Source of the DNA: Acidobacteriota bacterium
GTDB lineage: Bacteria > Acidobacteriota > Terriglobia > Bryobacterales > Bryobacteraceae
Length of the DNA: 64,000 bases
Reading direction: 5' to 3'
Assembly (NCBI GenBank): GCA_014584705.1
Contig: JACTMJ010000015.1
Span: forward strand, 1-64,000
The notes under the pieces are model-generated. The model searched no databases. It saw nothing but the letters and a program-made list of their open reading frames with translations, and was not told the origin of the DNA. The translations under genes were made by a program, and so were the position numbers. Positions 8,271-16,285 of the stretch are shown here, one piece after another. How positions within the stretch are numbered: the first letter of the stretch is position 1; every line of letters starts with the position of its first letter.

Positions 8271-9586
8271 TGCCGGCCTCCCTGAGTGGCTGGTTCCGGA
8301 ATCAGGGTCGCCACGGTTCGATTGCGGGCAGTGAGATAGGCGGAGGCCACGCGCTTCACGTCTTCCGCCGTGACGGCTTCGACGGTGGCCGCATAGCCAT
8401 TCACCTTGCGCCAGTCGCCCTGAAAGGTCTCGAAATTGCCTATGAAGTCCGCCTTATTCGCGATGGTCTTGAGTTCCCGGTAGTAGCCCGCCAGAAGCTG
8501 ATTCTTCGCCTTGCGCAACTCGCGGCTTTCCACGGTTTCAGACCGCATCTTTTCGATCTCTTCGAACAATGCCTTTTCCGTTGCCGACGGAACCACGTCA
8601 CTGCGCGGCGCGATGAAGCAAGTGAAGAGCCAGGGGTCGAGTGAGCGGTCTCCGCCACATTGCGTATCGAGAGCGAGTTGCCCGTCCACCATCCGCTTGT
8701 AAAGGCGGCTGCTACGTCCTTGCGAGAGCAGCGCTCCCAGCACTTCGAGCGGAACTGTGTCCGCATTGCTGGTTTCCGGCACGTGCCAGGCAATCATCTG
8801 CAGCGGCAATTGGGTTTCCTTGTAAACCACCAGGCGGCGTTCGCCGTTCTGCTTGGGTTCCTTCGTAGTAACCGGGGGCGGCGGCGCGTGGCTGGGGATC
8901 GGCTCGAAGTACTTCTTCGCGAGTTCCAGCACCTGGGCTTCGGACACGGCGCCGGCAATCACCACGGTGCAGTTGTTGGGCGCGTACCCCATGCGGTAGT
9001 AGCGCAGCAGGTCTTCCCGTGTCCAGCTCTCAATATCAGACGCCCAACCGACCACGGGCCACTGATACGGGTGGGCGATAAAGGCAGTCGCGCCGAGCTG
9101 CTCATAGAGCAGGCCGCTCGGGCTGTTGTCCACACTGAGCCGGCGTTCGCTATAGACCACGCCGCGCTCTGATTCGACGATCTTCGGATCGAGCGCCAGA
9201 TTCGCGATACGGTCGGCCTCCATGTCGAACATCAGCTCCAGCGCCGCGGTGCGGAAGAAATCCGTGTAGACGGTGACGTCGCGCGATGTATACGCATTGT
9301 TGCGTCCGCCCGCCTTCTCCATCTCGATGTCGAACTGCTTCGGCCCGTACTTCTTCGCGCCGTTGAACATCATGTGTTCGAAGAAGTGGGCGATTCCGGT
9401 GGTGCCTGGGCTCTCATTCCTGCTGCCGATCCGGTAGAAGAGATACATGGCGACGTTCGGCACGTCATGATCTTCGTGGATGAGGAGTTTCATCCCATTC
9501 TTCAGTGTGTACGGCTTCACCTCAACCGACTGGCCAAAGCAGGCGAACGCACTCAGCGCAAAGGCAAGGAAGGCGCGGAAGAGCAT
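8267..9586 (-). CDS. M16 family zinc metallopeptidase, catalytic subunit, exported
   Basis: This 439-residue protein carries the inverted zinc motif HFFEH in GIAHFFEHMMFNGAKKYG. The downstream glutamate region ESERGVVYSERR should supply the third ligand. A signal peptide (MLFRAFLAFALSAFACFGQ) precedes the peptidase domain, so it is a periplasmic enzyme. The M16_C domain follows (DLLRYYRMGYAPNNCTVVIAG). It is the first gene of the pair and overlaps the non-catalytic partner by four bases. No further gene is in the operon; the large secreted protein downstream is separated by about 180 bp. Confidence 0.93.
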   Translation of the reverse strand: MLFRAFLAFALSAFACFGQSVEVKPYTLKNGMKLLIHEDHDVPNVAMYLFYRIGSRNESPGTTGIAHFFEHMMFNGAKKYGPKQFDIEMEKAGGRNNAYTSRDVTVYTDFFRTAALELMFDMEADRIANLALDPKIVESERGVVYSERRLSVDNSPSGLLYEQLGATAFIAHPYQWPVVGWASDIESWTREDLLRYYRMGYAPNNCTVVIAGAVSEAQVLELAKKYFEPIPSHAPPPPVTTKEPKQNGERRLVVYKETQLPLQMIAWHVPETSNADTVPLEVLGALLSQGRSSRLYKRMVDGQLALDTQCGGDRSLDPWLFTCFIAPRSDVVPSATEKALFEEIEKMRSETVESRELRKAKNQLLAGYYRELKTIANKADFIGNFETFQGDWRKVNGYAATVEAVTAEDVKRVASAYLTARNRTVATLIPEPATQGGRQ

Positions 9587-9701
9587 ATAGACCCCAGTGT
9601 AGTGGATCTGTGGGGAGTGCGGCCCGCGCGTGAAAGCCTACCGCGAACGCGCCAACAACGAGGAACTCAACGCCGTGCTGATTCAACGATTCGATAAACT
9701 C

Positions 9702-9857
9702 TTAGCGGCCTTCGTTATCCTTGATCTGCTGCTCTAGAAGCGCGAGTTGCTCCCGCAATTTCCTCTCGCGCAGCACGAGGGAGGCGACATAGATCAGAAC
9801 GCCCAGCCAAGCCACCAGGTAACCGAAAAACAGGTAAATGAACTGAGTCTTATCCAT
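9702..9857 (-). CDS. ccmD: CcmD-like small membrane protein
   Basis: A 51-residue frame starts at an ATG at 9857 with an AAGGAG site upstream. It has one N-terminal membrane helix (FIYLFFGYLVAWLGVLIYVASL), then a charged coiled tail (RERKLREQLALLEQQ) and ends EGR. This is the CcmD pattern: a small subunit that stabilises the CcmABCD heme-release complex. It lies 33 bp after ccmC, as the last gene of the ccm operon. The sequence is too short for family scoring by eye, but position, length and topology agree. Confidence 0.85.
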   Translation of the reverse strand: MDKTQFIYLFFGYLVAWLGVLIYVASLVLRERKLREQLALLEQQIKDNEGR

Positions 9858-9890
9858 AGCGTTGCTTCTCCTTGGCACTTCCCCTTGGGG

Positions 9891-10571
9891 CTATGCGTGC
9901 GCATTCACCTTGCGGCGCAGACGCTCCACCTGCAGGCCGATCTCCTCCTGGTGCATGCGAATGACGATGAGCGCGGCGGCAATGCAGAGCATGGGTATGA
10001 GGTTGGTGTAGAGGACGTTCTTCATGGCGGGGTCGATCGCACCCGGCTCCCCCACGATGGGTTGCGGATGCTGCGTGCGCCACCAGCGAATGGAATACCA
10101 CACGATCGGGATGTCCGCGAATGCGAAGATCGAGAAAATCGCTGAAATCCGGGCGCGCTGATGCGTCTCCGGCACGGCACGGCGCAAGATCAGATACCCG
10201 AAATAGAGCAGAATGCAGATAAACATGGAGGTAAGGCGGGCGTCCCATGTCCACCAGATGCCCCACACCGGGCGGGCCCAGATCATCCCCATCGCGGTGC
10301 CCGCAATCGAGAACATCAGCCCCACCTCAATCGAAGCGACCGAGAGGTGGTCGTGCGTCAGATCTTTCTTCACCAGGTATGCCACACTCGCCATGCAACT
10401 GGTGAAGAAAGCCAGCATCCCGGCCCAAAGAGCGGGCACATGCAGGAAGAGAATCCGGTAGACGGCCCCCTGCTCGGCATCGTCGGGCAAGACCATGAAA
10501 ATCTGGTAGAGATTGCGCCCCAGCACGAGAGCGGCCAGCAGCAGAGCGGCAAGAATCCATTTGCTTCGCAT
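9891..10571 (-). CDS. ccmC: Heme exporter subunit CcmC
   Basis: The 226-residue protein has about six membrane segments and the tryptophan-rich WWD heme-handling motif WGIWWTWDARLT, flanked by conserved histidines in LFLHVPALW and in the later periplasmic loops. CcmC binds heme in the periplasmic face of the membrane and passes it to CcmE. It lies between ccmB and ccmD on the minus strand with about 33 bp to each neighbour. Length matches the family (about 220-250). The last 20 residues are charged and cytoplasmic. Confidence 0.95.
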   Translation of the reverse strand: MRSKWILAALLLAALVLGRNLYQIFMVLPDDAEQGAVYRILFLHVPALWAGMLAFFTSCMASVAYLVKKDLTHDHLSVASIEVGLMFSIAGTAMGMIWARPVWGIWWTWDARLTSMFICILLYFGYLILRRAVPETHQRARISAIFSIFAFADIPIVWYSIRWWRTQHPQPIVGEPGAIDPAMKNVLYTNLIPMLCIAAALIVIRMHQEEIGLQVERLRRKVNAHA

Positions 10572-10604
10572 CGTTCGAACTCCGAGGGGGGAAGGCCGGT
10601 CGGG

Positions 10605-11285
10605 CTACCCCACTAACACTTTATCCGCCAGCGCCGCCGTAAGCAGCGAGAAAATGATATCGAACCCCACCAGCAGCCGAAGCCAGGCCTGGAGATCCTC
10701 ATTCATCGGCTGGCCTCCAATGAGGTGCGCGGAAAGCAGTATCGCCCCCAGCAGGCTCGGGATCAGGATGGGATAGACAAGCACCGGCAGCATCACTTCA
10801 CGCAGCCGCAGGTTCACCGTGAGCGCACCGAACACCGTGCCCACGACGGCAATGCCCCAACTCGCAAGCACCAGCACCAGCACCAGCATCCCGAATTGCC
10901 GCGCCCAGGAAATGTTGTAAAAGATGCCGAATACGGGCAGGCAGAGCAATTCCACGAGCAACAGCAGCACCCAGTTTGCCGTCGCCTTTCCGAAAAGCAG
11001 GCTCACCGCCGGGATGGGTGAAGCGAGCAGCGATTCGAGGCAATCGTTGGGCAACTCTCTGGCGAAGCTCCGGTTCAGCAGCAGCGTTCCCGCGAACGTG
11101 AACACCAGCCAGAGCAGCCCGCCGGCAATCTCGCGCGCCTGCTCGGAATCCGGGTCGAATGCGAAGCTGAACAGCAGCAGCATCACCAGAGAGAAGGCGA
11201 CCGCCGCGTTGAGCGCGTCCTTGGATCGCAACTCCATCCGCAGGTCCTTTCCCGCGATGAGCAGGGTGGCGCTCCAGGGGTTCAT
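10605..11285 (-). CDS. ccmB: Heme exporter subunit CcmB
   Basis: This is a 226-residue permease with six predicted membrane helices. It has the CcmB hallmarks of an N-terminal KDLRMELRSKDAL segment and the loop LNRSFARELPNDCLESLLASP. CcmB is the membrane partner of the ATPase CcmA; together they drive release of holo-CcmE from CcmC. The ATG at 11285 overlaps the ccmA stop (ATGA), indicating coupled translation; the upstream ATG at 11300 would lie deeper inside ccmA and is less likely. Confidence 0.95.
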   Translation of the reverse strand: MNPWSATLLIAGKDLRMELRSKDALNAAVAFSLVMLLLFSFAFDPDSEQAREIAGGLLWLVFTFAGTLLLNRSFARELPNDCLESLLASPIPAVSLLFGKATANWVLLLLVELLCLPVFGIFYNISWARQFGMLVLVLVLASWGIAVVGTVFGALTVNLRLREVMLPVLVYPILIPSLLGAILLSAHLIGGQPMNEDLQAWLRLLVGFDIIFSLLTAALADKVLVG

Positions 11286-11983
11286 GCGGCGTCTCCGCAC
11301 AACTCATAGACGGCGGCGGGGTTGGCGAGCATCGCGGCGGTGCGCTCTCCCGAATAGGCCACGCGGCCTCGATCCAGCAGCAGAATGTGCGAGGCAATTT
11401 CCATCCCCTCGGAGAGGTGGTGGGTGGACATGAGGATCGTGGTGCCGGCGCGTCGGGCGTCGTCGAGCAACTCGCGCACCATGCGGCTCGCGCGGTCATC
11501 GAGCGCGGTGAGCGGTTCATCCAGAAGCAGCAATTTCGGCTGCGCAAGCAACACACGAGCGAGCGCCAGGCGCTGCCGCATCCCTCGCGAAAACTCGCCG
11601 GGGCGGCTCCGCGCCAGCCGGTCAAGATCCACCCGTTCGAGCCACCGCCGGGTCGCGGCCGCGGGATCGGGCAATCCATACACGCGCGCCGCCAGCATCA
11701 GATTCTCTTCCGCGCTCAGTTCATCGTAAAGCCCGGACCCGTGACCGAGGAAGCCGATCGCTCTGCGGGTGGAGGGCGTACCGGGGTCTCCGCCAAAGAC
11801 TTCGAGCGTTCCTTCGCTGGGAGCGTGTATGCCCGCCACCAGGCGAAGCAGCGTGGTCTTCCCCGCCCCGTTGCGGCCCAACAAGGCAACGCACTGCCCG
11901 GGCGGCACCGCGAACGTCACGTTACGCAGGGCTGCGTAGACGCCAAAGAAGCGCGTTAGCCCACGGGCCTCGATAGCGCTCAT
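11282..11983 (-). CDS. ccmA: Heme exporter ATPase CcmA
   Basis: This 233-residue ABC ATPase shows Walker A (LGRNGAGKTTLLR), the signature (GEFSRGMRQRLALARVLL) and Walker B (KLLLLDEPLTALD), with a switch His in STHHLSEG. As CcmA it powers release of heme-loaded CcmE. It is overlapped by ccmB at its 3' end and by the preceding membrane-anchored protein at its 5' end, both by four bases. It is slightly longer than the usual 200-210 residues because of extra C-terminal sequence. Confidence 0.95.
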   Translation of the reverse strand: MSAIEARGLTRFFGVYAALRNVTFAVPPGQCVALLGRNGAGKTTLLRLVAGIHAPSEGTLEVFGGDPGTPSTRRAIGFLGHGSGLYDELSAEENLMLAARVYGLPDPAAATRRWLERVDLDRLARSRPGEFSRGMRQRLALARVLLAQPKLLLLDEPLTALDDRASRMVRELLDDARRAGTTILMSTHHLSEGMEIASHILLLDRGRVAYSGERTAAMLANPAAVYELCGDAA

Positions 11984-13083
11984 CCGGCGCGCGTGCCTCC
12001 ACGCGCCGGGCTTTCCGCCGATGTCCCGGAGCCTTTCCGGTAAAGCAGCAGAAACGCGAAAAGCAGCGCGGCACCTCCCGCGGCGACGATGAGCGTCAGG
12101 TTGTCGTAAATGGGTGGCAACCTCGATTCGATCTGCGGGGACTCTCCCTCGGCGGCATCCCCGCCCTCGCCATTCGCTCCGCCCGCGTCGGCGATCATGC
12201 CGGTGCCGGACAGGCTCACCAACATCTCCTTGCCGGAGAATCCGAAAATCTGGGCCTGCGTGCGCGGCTCAACGCCCAGCGAAGCCAGGCCCTCGCCCTC
12301 AATGCGCACGCCCGGCGCAACCACCAGGCGGGTCTTGGCATTCTCATACGGGTTCACGGTGCGGAAGGTGCCTGCCGCGCCTTCGTAGGGAATGACGTAG
12401 TTGATATCGATGCGACTCTCGCCCGGTGGCAGCGGATATCTCACCTGATACAGGTTGGCCTGGGGTAGCTTTTGCGCCGTGTAGGCAACCGGGCGCTGAT
12501 CCGGGCCGATGATGGCCGTTTGCACAATTCCCTTCGCCTCGGGAGGAAGATAGAAGCGAATCGAGCCCTGCCTGGTGTTCCGGTACGTCTGCTGCGTCTT
12601 ATTGATCAGGATGTAGGTCTCGCTCACCACCATCTGCGACGTGCCGGGTTCCAGAAAGAAGATATGCTGCTCCACGGAGTGGGCGGCCGGTGAATCCGTC
12701 GTGTTGAAGACGGAAACCTGCAGGTTGTCTTTCGGCAGCATCGGCGGGATGACCTGGGTGTACTTTACGTCCTGATATTCCGATTCCAGCGCGTACATGC
12801 CGTTCAGCGTTTCGCCGAATGCAAAGTGTCCCTGGGCATCGGTGGTAACGGTGCTCAACGCGGTGGTGGCCCCCGTTTCCGCCAATTGCATCAGCGTCAC
12901 CTTCACGCCCGGCTGGGCTTTACCGGTAGTCTTGTTCGTGACGAAGCCGGCGGCTTGCGAGAAGAGAGCAGATACGGCGAGAATCACCAGACAGAACAGC
13001 CGGGCAGACGGATCTAAGCGGAAACCGAAAAGAGTCTTGAGTGGCCGGGATCCAGGGTCTCCCGCAAAATGATGGCGGATCAC
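11980..13083 (-). CDS. Membrane-anchored protein with carboxypeptidase regulatory-like domain, inside the ccm operon
   Basis: The 367-residue protein has an N-terminal hydrophobic export segment (LFCLVILAVSALFSQAAG). A carboxypeptidase-regulatory-like beta-sandwich follows (VTNKTTGKAQPGVKVTLM...TTDAQGHFAFGETLNGMY). After it come about 170 residues of beta-rich sequence, a short acidic Gly-rich stretch, and a C-terminal membrane helix (LTLIVAAGGAALLFAFLLLY) with a basic tail. Most of it therefore lies in the periplasm. The start is the GTG at 13083, which overlaps the stop of the preceding gene (GTGA); the 3' end overlaps ccmA (ATGA). Such tight coupling inside the ccm genes suggests a role in cytochrome c maturation, but I know no named Ccm protein of this architecture. 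Confidence 0.75.
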   Translation of the reverse strand: MIRHHFAGDPGSRPLKTLFGFRLDPSARLFCLVILAVSALFSQAAGFVTNKTTGKAQPGVKVTLMQLAETGATTALSTVTTDAQGHFAFGETLNGMYALESEYQDVKYTQVIPPMLPKDNLQVSVFNTTDSPAAHSVEQHIFFLEPGTSQMVVSETYILINKTQQTYRNTRQGSIRFYLPPEAKGIVQTAIIGPDQRPVAYTAQKLPQANLYQVRYPLPPGESRIDINYVIPYEGAAGTFRTVNPYENAKTRLVVAPGVRIEGEGLASLGVEPRTQAQIFGFSGKEMLVSLSGTGMIADAGGANGEGGDAAEGESPQIESRLPPIYDNLTLIVAAGGAALLFAFLLLYRKGSGTSAESPARGGTRAG

Positions 13084-13535
13084 TGCGCCTCCCCTTCCAA
13101 GGGCTTTCCGCACTCCCCGCAGAAGCGCATGGGCCTTGCAAACGTCGCGTTACAATGCGGGCAGACGACGGCGGAATTTCCGTTCGCCGCCGCGGCCAGC
13201 GCCACGGGCTCAGTCTTCGTGGTGGCCTTCCGCCGGGCGCCTGACTGTCCCGCGTCCGAAGGGCTGAGCGCGGCCAGCACACTCTCAATCTCCGCGTTCA
13301 CGCTCGCCAGTTCTTTCTGCAAGTCGTTCTTGGTTTGCTGGTAATCTTCGGCGGAGAGTTTCCCCATTAGGAATTCAAAGTTGGAGTCGCGGATGTTTTC
13401 AAAGATGGCGGCCTTCCGTTCGTCGAGATGCGCGACAGGGGAAACAGGCTCCACATAGGGTAAATCCGAATGCCGGATGAGCAGCACATAGAGCAGCACA
13501 ATCACGACAACGGCGATAGAGGAAGCGACAATCAT
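13080..13535 (-). CDS. CcmI-like membrane protein with C-terminal zinc ribbon
   Basis: The 151-residue protein has one N-terminal membrane helix (MIVASSIAVVVIVLLYVLLI). Next is a CcmI-like segment (KAAIFENIRDSNFEFLMGKLSAEDYQ..., then a coiled stretch), and at the C-terminus a zinc ribbon of the form CPHC-x(9)-CGEC. CcmI proteins hold apocytochrome for heme attachment; here the large TPR part is absent and a zinc ribbon takes its place. The start is uncertain: the ATG at 13535 opens the membrane helix, but its nearest SD-like sequence (AAGGAG) is about 17 bases away, and a TTG at 13586 is also in frame. It follows ccmF by about 95 bp and overlaps the next gene by four bases. With no CcmH in the operon, this protein could take part in handling the apocytochrome thiols. 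Confidence 0.75.
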   Translation of the reverse strand: MIVASSIAVVVIVLLYVLLIRHSDLPYVEPVSPVAHLDERKAAIFENIRDSNFEFLMGKLSAEDYQQTKNDLQKELASVNAEIESVLAALSPSDAGQSGARRKATTKTEPVALAAAANGNSAVVCPHCNATFARPMRFCGECGKPLEGEAQ

Positions 13536-13630
13536 TCCCGGTTTTCCAACTGGCTCCTTCCGACAACTCTGGATCCTTCGCGCCAAACTATCCGTGAATG
13601 GCTCGATGTGCCGCCGCCCGGCCCGCTACT

Positions 13631-15670
13631 TCAATCCCCGGTTTGCGCGGGTATCGCTTCAAACTCCGGTTCCGCTTCGACGAGTTCCGCGGGCAGCAAT
13701 TTCGTGCGGGCAATCTGCCGATCCACTTTGGAGGGCACAAGGCAGACAAAGGTGCCGAAGAACAGCAGCCAGGCCCCGGCCCAGATCCAGCTCACGAGCG
13801 GAAAGACATAGGCCTGAATCACGGCTTTCTCACCATCCTGCGACATACCGGCGAAGTTCAGGTAGAGATCTTCGCGCACGGAGCGGCGGATGGAAACTTC
13901 CGATGTATTCTGCCGGCTGGCATTGTAAAAGCGGCGCTCCGGCTCCAGCGTCACCTGCCACTTGCCGTTGACGTAGACGTCCACTTTGGCATGGTTCCAG
14001 AGGTAGTTCGGATTTTCCCCGTGCGTCAGTTCGCGCACGCGCATGTCATAGCCGCCAAGATGGAAACTCCCGCCCATGGGCACCTCCACGGTGGCGTCCT
14101 TGTTAAACGCGGAACCGGTGAACCCCACGAACATAATCACAATCGCCATGTGGACGATGTAGCCGCCGTAGCGCCGCGTGTTGCGGTGAGTCAGCTCTAC
14201 CATGGCCGGAAGGATCGATTGGCCGGTGCGCTTGCCCAGCGCGAGCGACCCCTTCACGAACTCATTGATAATGACGATCGCCACGAACAGGCAGAAGCCC
14301 AGCGAGATCGCGGCGTACGCGTGATGCATCCCCAGCGCCACAAGCGTGACGATCAGGGCGAGCGCGGCCACGCCGGGCCACATGAAGTTGCGCTTGAGGC
14401 TCTCCATCGAGGTGCGCCGCCAGGCAAAGAGCGGACCCATCCCGGTGAGCAGCAAGAGAAACAGCCCGATCGGCACCATCACCCGGTTGAAGAAAGGCGC
14501 GTCGACGCTGATTTTCTCGCCCGTGACGGCTTCCGAAATCACCGGGAACAGCGTGCCCCACAGCACCGCGAAACAGCTTGCCAGCAACAGGAGATTGTTG
14601 AAGAGGAAGCTCGATTCGCGGCTCAGGACACTATCCATCCGCGATTCCGTGCGCAGGAAATCCATGCGATCAAGAATGAGGTAAATGGTCAGCGCGATCG
14701 CGAGCGCCAGGAAGCCGATAAACCAGTTGCCGATGGGCGATTGCGCGAACGAATGCACCGAACTGATAATGCCCGAACGCGTGAGGAAGGTGCCGAAGAT
14801 GCACAGGAGGAACGTGGCCGAAATCAGCACCATGTTCCAGACCTTCATCATGCCCTTCTTCTCCTGCATCATCACCGAATGCAGGAAGGCCGTACCGGTG
14901 ATCCAAGGCAGCAGCGATGCGTTCTCGACGGGGTCCCATCCCCAGTAGCCGCCCCACCCCAGCACTTCGTAGGCCCAACCGGCGCCAATCAGGATGCCGG
15001 CGCTTTGAAAGAGCCAGGTCACCAGCGTCCAGCGGCGCGTAGTGTGGATCCAGGCTTCGCCGGGTTCCCGCTTGATCAGGGATGCCATCGCGAAGGCGAA
15101 GGGCACGGCGAAGCCCACGTAGCCGAGATAAAGGAACGGCGGGTGAATGGCCATCGCCGGATGCTGCAGGATCGGGTTCAGGCCGTTCCCGTCCGGCACG
15201 GCAGTGATCAACTTGCCCACCGCCAGCACCTCGAACGGGCTGGCAATAAAGGTGGTCAACAGCGTAAAGAAGGTCATCGTGCCCATCAGCATCGCGATGA
15301 CATAGGGCAGAATCCGGCGGTGCTTGCGCCGGTTCTGGAACACGACTACGGCGCTGTAACTCGCGAGAATCCAGGACCAGAAAAGCAGCGAACCTTCCTG
15401 CCCGCCCCACCATGCCGCGAACTTATAGAGCGTGGGCAAATCCCGGTTCGAGTGCCCGGCCACATAGGCAAGGCGGAAATCATTGGTCATCAGCGCATAG
15501 ACGAGAATGCCGGATGCGAGCGTAAGAGAGGCCCACACGGCGTAGACCGCGCGCTCTCCGCTGGCCACCAGAAACGGGCGCTTCTTCCATTCACCGATCC
15601 ACGATGCAAGCGTGGCATAGGCGGCCAGCAGGAACGCCAGCAGAATTGAAAGAGAACCCAGATTTTCCAT
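13631..15670 (-). CDS. ccmF: Cytochrome c heme lyase subunit CcmF
   Basis: The 679-residue polytopic protein has the CcmF set of motifs. There is a periplasmic AAWWGGQEGSLLFW near residue 90, the WWD domain GWGGYWGWDPVENASLLPW, and a long C-terminal periplasmic region after FTGSAFNKD. Its final membrane helix (FPLVSWIWAGAWLLFFG) is followed by a short tail. CcmF takes heme from CcmE and attaches it to apocytochrome c. Length agrees with the family (640-680). It follows ccmE by 41 bp. A 683-residue open frame runs antisense through it but is a base-composition shadow. Confidence 0.97.
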   Translation of the reverse strand: MENLGSLSILLAFLLAAYATLASWIGEWKKRPFLVASGERAVYAVWASLTLASGILVYALMTNDFRLAYVAGHSNRDLPTLYKFAAWWGGQEGSLLFWSWILASYSAVVVFQNRRKHRRILPYVIAMLMGTMTFFTLLTTFIASPFEVLAVGKLITAVPDGNGLNPILQHPAMAIHPPFLYLGYVGFAVPFAFAMASLIKREPGEAWIHTTRRWTLVTWLFQSAGILIGAGWAYEVLGWGGYWGWDPVENASLLPWITGTAFLHSVMMQEKKGMMKVWNMVLISATFLLCIFGTFLTRSGIISSVHSFAQSPIGNWFIGFLALAIALTIYLILDRMDFLRTESRMDSVLSRESSFLFNNLLLLASCFAVLWGTLFPVISEAVTGEKISVDAPFFNRVMVPIGLFLLLLTGMGPLFAWRRTSMESLKRNFMWPGVAALALIVTLVALGMHHAYAAISLGFCLFVAIVIINEFVKGSLALGKRTGQSILPAMVELTHRNTRRYGGYIVHMAIVIMFVGFTGSAFNKDATVEVPMGGSFHLGGYDMRVRELTHGENPNYLWNHAKVDVYVNGKWQVTLEPERRFYNASRQNTSEVSIRRSVREDLYLNFAGMSQDGEKAVIQAYVFPLVSWIWAGAWLLFFGTFVCLVPSKVDRQIARTKLLPAELVEAEPEFEAIPAQTGD

Positions 15671-15711
15671 AGTATGTCCCGTCCGCGATGCGCCCGCCCA
15701 ACCCGTTTAGG

Positions 15712-16149
15712 CTAAGACGTTTTCTTCTCATTCAACGCCGCCGCCGCACCGTCACCGGCGGGTGTTTTTGGCGCATACTTGGATGCGCACTTGGCCTGGA
15801 TGCGCTTGGCGTGAAACGTGCCGTCCGGTTGCATGCGCCCGTCGGCCAACGCTTGCGCGTTATCCCGGAACGTATCCGGCAGCGGATCCGTGCCATCGTA
15901 GACGACATTCAGGCGATGCTCCTCCTGCATCAGGACGAAACGCACCAGCGCGCCGTCGCGCACGATTGACCCCGGCGCGACGTCGCCCGCAACCCGCAGC
16001 CGCTTCTCCAGTTCGGTCTGGTTCAACGCCCGTACTTCGTCGATGGTCTTGTAATAGGCCTTCGATTCGTCAATTCCGCCAATCGCCAGCCACAGGACCA
16101 CGCCCAGGATCGCCACGGTGATGGCTCCAAACTTCAGGGAGTTGTTCAT
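15712..16149 (-). CDS. ccmE: Heme chaperone CcmE, Cys-type (CxxxY)
   Basis: The 145-residue protein has an N-terminal membrane anchor (FGAITVAILGVVLWLAIGG) and the CcmE beta-barrel (LRVAGDVAPGSI..., RFVLMQEEHRLNVVYDG). It ends in a flexible tail. Where most CcmE proteins have HxxxY with the covalent heme histidine, this one reads KCASKY: Cys121 and Tyr125 form CxxxY. Cys-type CcmE is known from archaea and from Desulfovibrio and relatives, and accompanies loss of CcmH (System I*). It is the first gene of the operon; a perfect palindrome lies 44 bp upstream of the start. Confidence 0.95.
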   Translation of the reverse strand: MNNSLKFGAITVAILGVVLWLAIGGIDESKAYYKTIDEVRALNQTELEKRLRVAGDVAPGSIVRDGALVRFVLMQEEHRLNVVYDGTDPLPDTFRDNAQALADGRMQPDGTFHAKRIQAKCASKYAPKTPAGDGAAAALNEKKTS

Positions 16150-16192
16150 CGCAACCTCATGCTAAGTATACCGGGTGATTCTCCCCGTGTAC

Positions 16193-16208
16193 GGTGACCC
16201 AGGTCACC
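16193..16208. promoter_or_regulatory. Perfect palindrome upstream of ccmE
   Basis: GGTGACC and GGTCACC are separated by CA, forming a perfect dyad 44 bp before the ccmE ATG. The position suits an operator for the ccm operon. The binding protein is unknown. Confidence 0.4.
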
Positions 16209-16240
16209 GCCCCAATCCAGGACATTTTCGTACAGTTCCT

Positions 16241-16267
16241 GCAAAACCATAATAACTACGGTTTTGC
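16241..16267 (-). terminator. Hairpin after the serine hydrolase gene
   Basis: GCAAAACC (16241-16248) pairs perfectly with GGTTTTGC (16260-16267). It sits 19 bp past the end of the minus-strand hydrolase gene. There is no clear T-run, so it may be a weak terminator or a processing site separating this gene from the ccm operon. Confidence 0.35.
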
Positions 16268-16285
16268 AAAAACAGAAGGGCTGCG

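Noticed and set aside
9632..9739. Small plus-strand frame beginning GTG, reading VKAYRERANNEELNAVLIQ and on
   Set aside because: It looks protein-like, but it has no ribosome binding site and overlaps the end of ccmD on the other strand; 35 residues are too few to support it.
13598..15649. 683-codon open frame antisense to ccmF
   Set aside because: It lies fully opposite a clear CcmF gene; its His/Arg/Gln-rich translation is the mirror of GC-rich codons.
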